From Chitinophagaceae bacterium (GTDB lineage Bacteria > Bacteroidota > Bacteroidia > Chitinophagales > Chitinophagaceae): 14,827 nucleotides of DNA. A model generated the notes under the pieces. It made no database searches. It had not been told where the DNA came from and was given only the letters and a program-made list of their open reading frames with translations. A program made the translations under genes and the position numbers. Every line of letters starts with the position of its first letter. Position 1 is the stretch's first letter. The stretch is taken from assembly GCA_016786525.1 (NCBI GenBank), contig JAEUVW010000043.1, positions 1 through 14,827 on the forward strand, in the 5' to 3' direction. Shown here piece by piece: positions 13,241 through 14,827 of this stretch.

Positions 13241-13269
13241 AAGACGAAGCAGGCAGGCGGATTCTTACA
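13241..13269 (-). promoter_or_regulatory. ECF-like promoter of module copy 2 (TGTAAG-N17-CGTCTT)
   Basis: On the - strand TGTAAG (13269-13264), 17 nt, then CGTCTT (13246-13241), 49 nt before the ATG at 13191. Both boxes and spacing equal those of copy 1. The remaining bases of this 254-bp gap (13192-13445) hold an AT-rich stretch at 13270-13300 and no gene. Confidence 0.5.
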
Positions 13270-13434
13270 GAAAAATTTAAATATTTTTCTGTTTAATGTT
13301 TTGTGCGCTTATGTGGTGCTTCTGAAGGAGCGGATGCTGCAGGCTCTATACCATTGCGGGACAGGAATGCTGTTGCCGGAAAATTTGCGGAGCTGCTGAC
13401 CGGGGAAACAGTGTGCTTTGCAGTTGCAGGCCGG

Positions 13435-13454
13435 GAACGCTTGTTTCAGCGTTC
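13435..13454 (-). terminator. weak hairpin at the end of the FG-GAP gene
   Basis: GAACGCT (13435-13441) and AGCGTTC (13448-13454) form a 7-bp stem with a 6-nt loop that overlaps the stop codon at 13446. There is no T-run after it on the - strand, so it may be an attenuated or factor-dependent end, or chance. Confidence 0.25.
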
Positions 13455-14735
13455 TTCAAAAATATAGACTTCGCCTCTTTCGCCCGGGCGATCGTAGGAA
13501 AAGGGCAGGGTGCTTTTTTGATACGCCCCGATAATGAGTTTCCCTTCACTGATGTCCACAGACAGGCCGAACATATCCCGGGCTTTCGGGTGTTGCGCCC
13601 CTAGTTTTTGCCGCTGTATCCATTGCCCGCCGGACTTCTGAAAGACATAGGCACAACCGGCCATGGAGTCGCGCCAGTAGCTGCCCACCAGTAGTTGCCT
13701 GCCGTCTGTAGCCAGATCATATCCAAAACCACCGGAATAGGCGCGGTCCCTGGCGCTCAGTTTTTGCTGCTGTTTCCAGCGTTGGCCCCAGCCCTGCCGG
13801 GTAAATACGTAAACACTGCCGGATCCCTCCAGGGTGTTGCCGCCGTTGGTATCTTCGTCTTCATTTGGAGCCCCAACGATGGCGCAGTTGCCCCGTATGG
13901 CTACAGCAGTACCGAAAAGATCTTTTTCTGCCCTGTCTCTGGCCACCAGCTTTGCGGTCTGCAGCCATTGGCCGGAACGCTTGTCTTTGTGAAAAATATA
14001 CGCACAGCCCGCGTTGAGCAACAGCGACTTGCCTTTGGTGTCGGAGCTTCCGGCCGGCATGCCGACCAGCAGGTGGTTTTTATCGAGGGCCAGCTTGGAT
14101 CCGAAAAAGCCGTCTGCCTGGGGATCTGAGGCTCTGATTTGCTGAACCCTGTCCCAGGTAGCATCCTTGCGTTTGTACACATAGATAGCTCCTGCATTTG
14201 ATTTTTTACCCAGGTCTTCATCTGCTGCACTCACCATGGCATAGTCCTGGCTGATGGCTACAGCCCAGGCAAAGAAAGACTGTCCCCTTTCAGATGGGGC
14301 ATAGAGCACCTGCTCTTGCTGCCAGAGGCCGCTTGCTTTGTCGCAATGAAAAATAACGGCACAATGCTTGTCATCCAGAAGGTTCAGGCCCAGTATGAGG
14401 TAGTCGCCGGATAGTGCCATAGCCCCTGTCAGTTGAAATCCCGGAAAGGAATCCAGGGCAACCTGCAGGCGCTGTTTCAGTGCCCAGGATTCCGCTCCTT
14501 TCTCAAAGACATAGCAGGCCGCGGGGTCCTTGGGGGGCTGACCGGTGCTCATGGCGATCACTGCTGCCCGGTTGCCGTCCATAGCGACCTTCCAGCCAAA
14601 ATAGTTGTGGTACATTTCCGGTAAGCGTACGGTACTGATCGAGTCTTGTTGCGCGATACGGGCCACCCGTTCGTACCATTGAGCCTGGCCTGCGAGAGGC
14701 AGCATCCAAAGCAAAATATACAGCGCGGTCTTCAT
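13446..14735 (-). CDS. secreted seven-repeat FG-GAP beta-propeller protein
   Basis: The 429-aa product has a signal peptide (MKTALYILLWMLPLAGQAQW, cleavage near residue 19) and seven similar repeats beginning at about residues 46, 100, 155, 210, 274, 337 and 389. Each carries an F-G/A-x-x-hAhxxxxhhhG pattern and closes with a YVF/YIF-type strand plus a W-x-x-x-x-L segment (GCAYVFQKSGGQW, GAIYVYKRKDATW, GSVYVFTRQGWGQ). This fits a complete seven-bladed FG-GAP (integrin alpha-like) propeller, usually a protein-protein or ligand-binding scaffold. It ends in the last blade (GEVYIFEER) with no T9SS sorting domain or lipobox, so after Sec export it may stay periplasmic. The frame continues to a TTG at 14768 and an ATG at 14747; the ATG at 14735 gives the cleanest signal peptide. 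Confidence 0.85.
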   Translation of the reverse strand: MKTALYILLWMLPLAGQAQWYERVARIAQQDSISTVRLPEMYHNYFGWKVAMDGNRAAVIAMSTGQPPKDPAACYVFEKGAESWALKQRLQVALDSFPGFQLTGAMALSGDYLILGLNLLDDKHCAVIFHCDKASGLWQQEQVLYAPSERGQSFFAWAVAISQDYAMVSAADEDLGKKSNAGAIYVYKRKDATWDRVQQIRASDPQADGFFGSKLALDKNHLLVGMPAGSSDTKGKSLLLNAGCAYIFHKDKRSGQWLQTAKLVARDRAEKDLFGTAVAIRGNCAIVGAPNEDEDTNGGNTLEGSGSVYVFTRQGWGQRWKQQQKLSARDRAYSGGFGYDLATDGRQLLVGSYWRDSMAGCAYVFQKSGGQWIQRQKLGAQHPKARDMFGLSVDISEGKLIIGAYQKSTLPFSYDRPGERGEVYIFEER

Positions 14736-14780
14736 GGGCGTTTTCATCGGCAAAATGAAGATAAGCAAAAGCCGCCAACT

Positions 14781-14803
14781 TGTAAGGTTTTGGAAGCCTT
14801 ACA
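14781..14803. promoter_or_regulatory. inverted repeat upstream of the FG-GAP gene
   Basis: TGTAAGG (14781-14787), 9 nt, CCTTACA (14797-14803) is a perfect 7-bp inverted repeat 46 bp upstream of the FG-GAP start. It may be an operator for a dimeric regulator or the hairpin end of a gene outside the window. A smaller palindrome GGTTT-AA-AAACC follows at 14805-14816. Confidence 0.3.
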
Positions 14804-14827
14804 GGGTTTAAAAACCGCTGCGCAATC

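Larger units (their letters stand above)
11995..13269 (-). repeat. module copy 2 of the tandem duplication
   Basis: Second copy of the promoter, T9SS-protein, lipoprotein and terminator unit, matching 10507-11778 in direct orientation. The retained non-coding parts are the TGTAAG/CGTCTT pair, the AATGGTGTGATGGATT stretch in the leader, the 5-bp gap between genes and the 10-bp terminator stem. No transposase, integrase or flanking short repeat was seen, so unequal crossing-over or slippage is the simplest origin. Confidence 0.85.

Noticed and set aside
10507..13269. Mobile element or composite transposon as source of the duplication
   Set aside because: No transposase, integrase, terminal inverted repeats or target-site duplications were found. 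A simple tandem duplication explains the pattern.
1..14827. CRISPR arrays, tRNA, rRNA or riboswitches
   Set aside because: No regularly spaced short repeats, tRNA-like cloverleaf, rRNA segments or recognisable aptamers were noticed on either strand; a covariance-model search was not possible.

Overview
The window reads as chromosomal DNA from a fairly GC-rich member of the Bacteroidota, probably Chitinophagaceae-like. Three things point there: type IX secretion (T9SS) C-terminal sorting domains, Bacteroidota-type promoters (TTTG-N19-TAnnTTTG), and the order ccoP-ccoG-ccoH(fixH)-TauE/SafE-like gene. The phylum call is firm; the family call is a guess from general similarity.

Region 1 (1-3127, + strand) is the end of a cbb3-type cytochrome c oxidase operon: the 3' part of ccoP, then ccoG (iron-sulfur assembly factor), ccoH/fixH, and a DsbD_2/TauE-SafE-like membrane protein. 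These build a high-affinity terminal oxidase used at low oxygen. Directly downstream (3242-5489) is a soluble PAS histidine kinase, followed 10 bp later by a protein fusing a receiver domain to a Crp/Fnr-type regulator. Its position suggests control of the oxidase; the logic resembles FixL-FixJ-FixK with the last two steps fused into one protein.

Region 2 (5486-8208) holds a small helical hypothetical gene on the - strand with a textbook Bacteroidota promoter, an unlisted 54-codon Cys/His-containing small ORF, a membrane-anchored stand-alone glutamate synthase FMN/iron-sulfur domain protein, and a GreA/GreB C-terminal (Rnk-like) protein.

Region 3 (8270-14735, all - strand) is an envelope and secretion region. 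It has an ECF sigma factor overlapping a one-piece anti-sigma/outer-membrane-barrel-like protein, a lone lipoprotein, and a tandemly duplicated two-gene module. Each module copy has an ECF-type promoter, a T9SS-exported choice-of-anchor-J-type protein, a small Cys-rich lipoprotein and a hairpin terminator; the copies lie about 1.49 kb apart. The region ends with a secreted seven-repeat FG-GAP beta-propeller protein.

Most likely to be new: the duplicated secreted-protein/lipoprotein module with twin ECF-like promoters, the compressed FixL/J/K-like circuit beside the cbb3 genes, the missing canonical start codon of the sigma factor, and the 54-codon small ORF. Percent identities and spacings were counted by eye.
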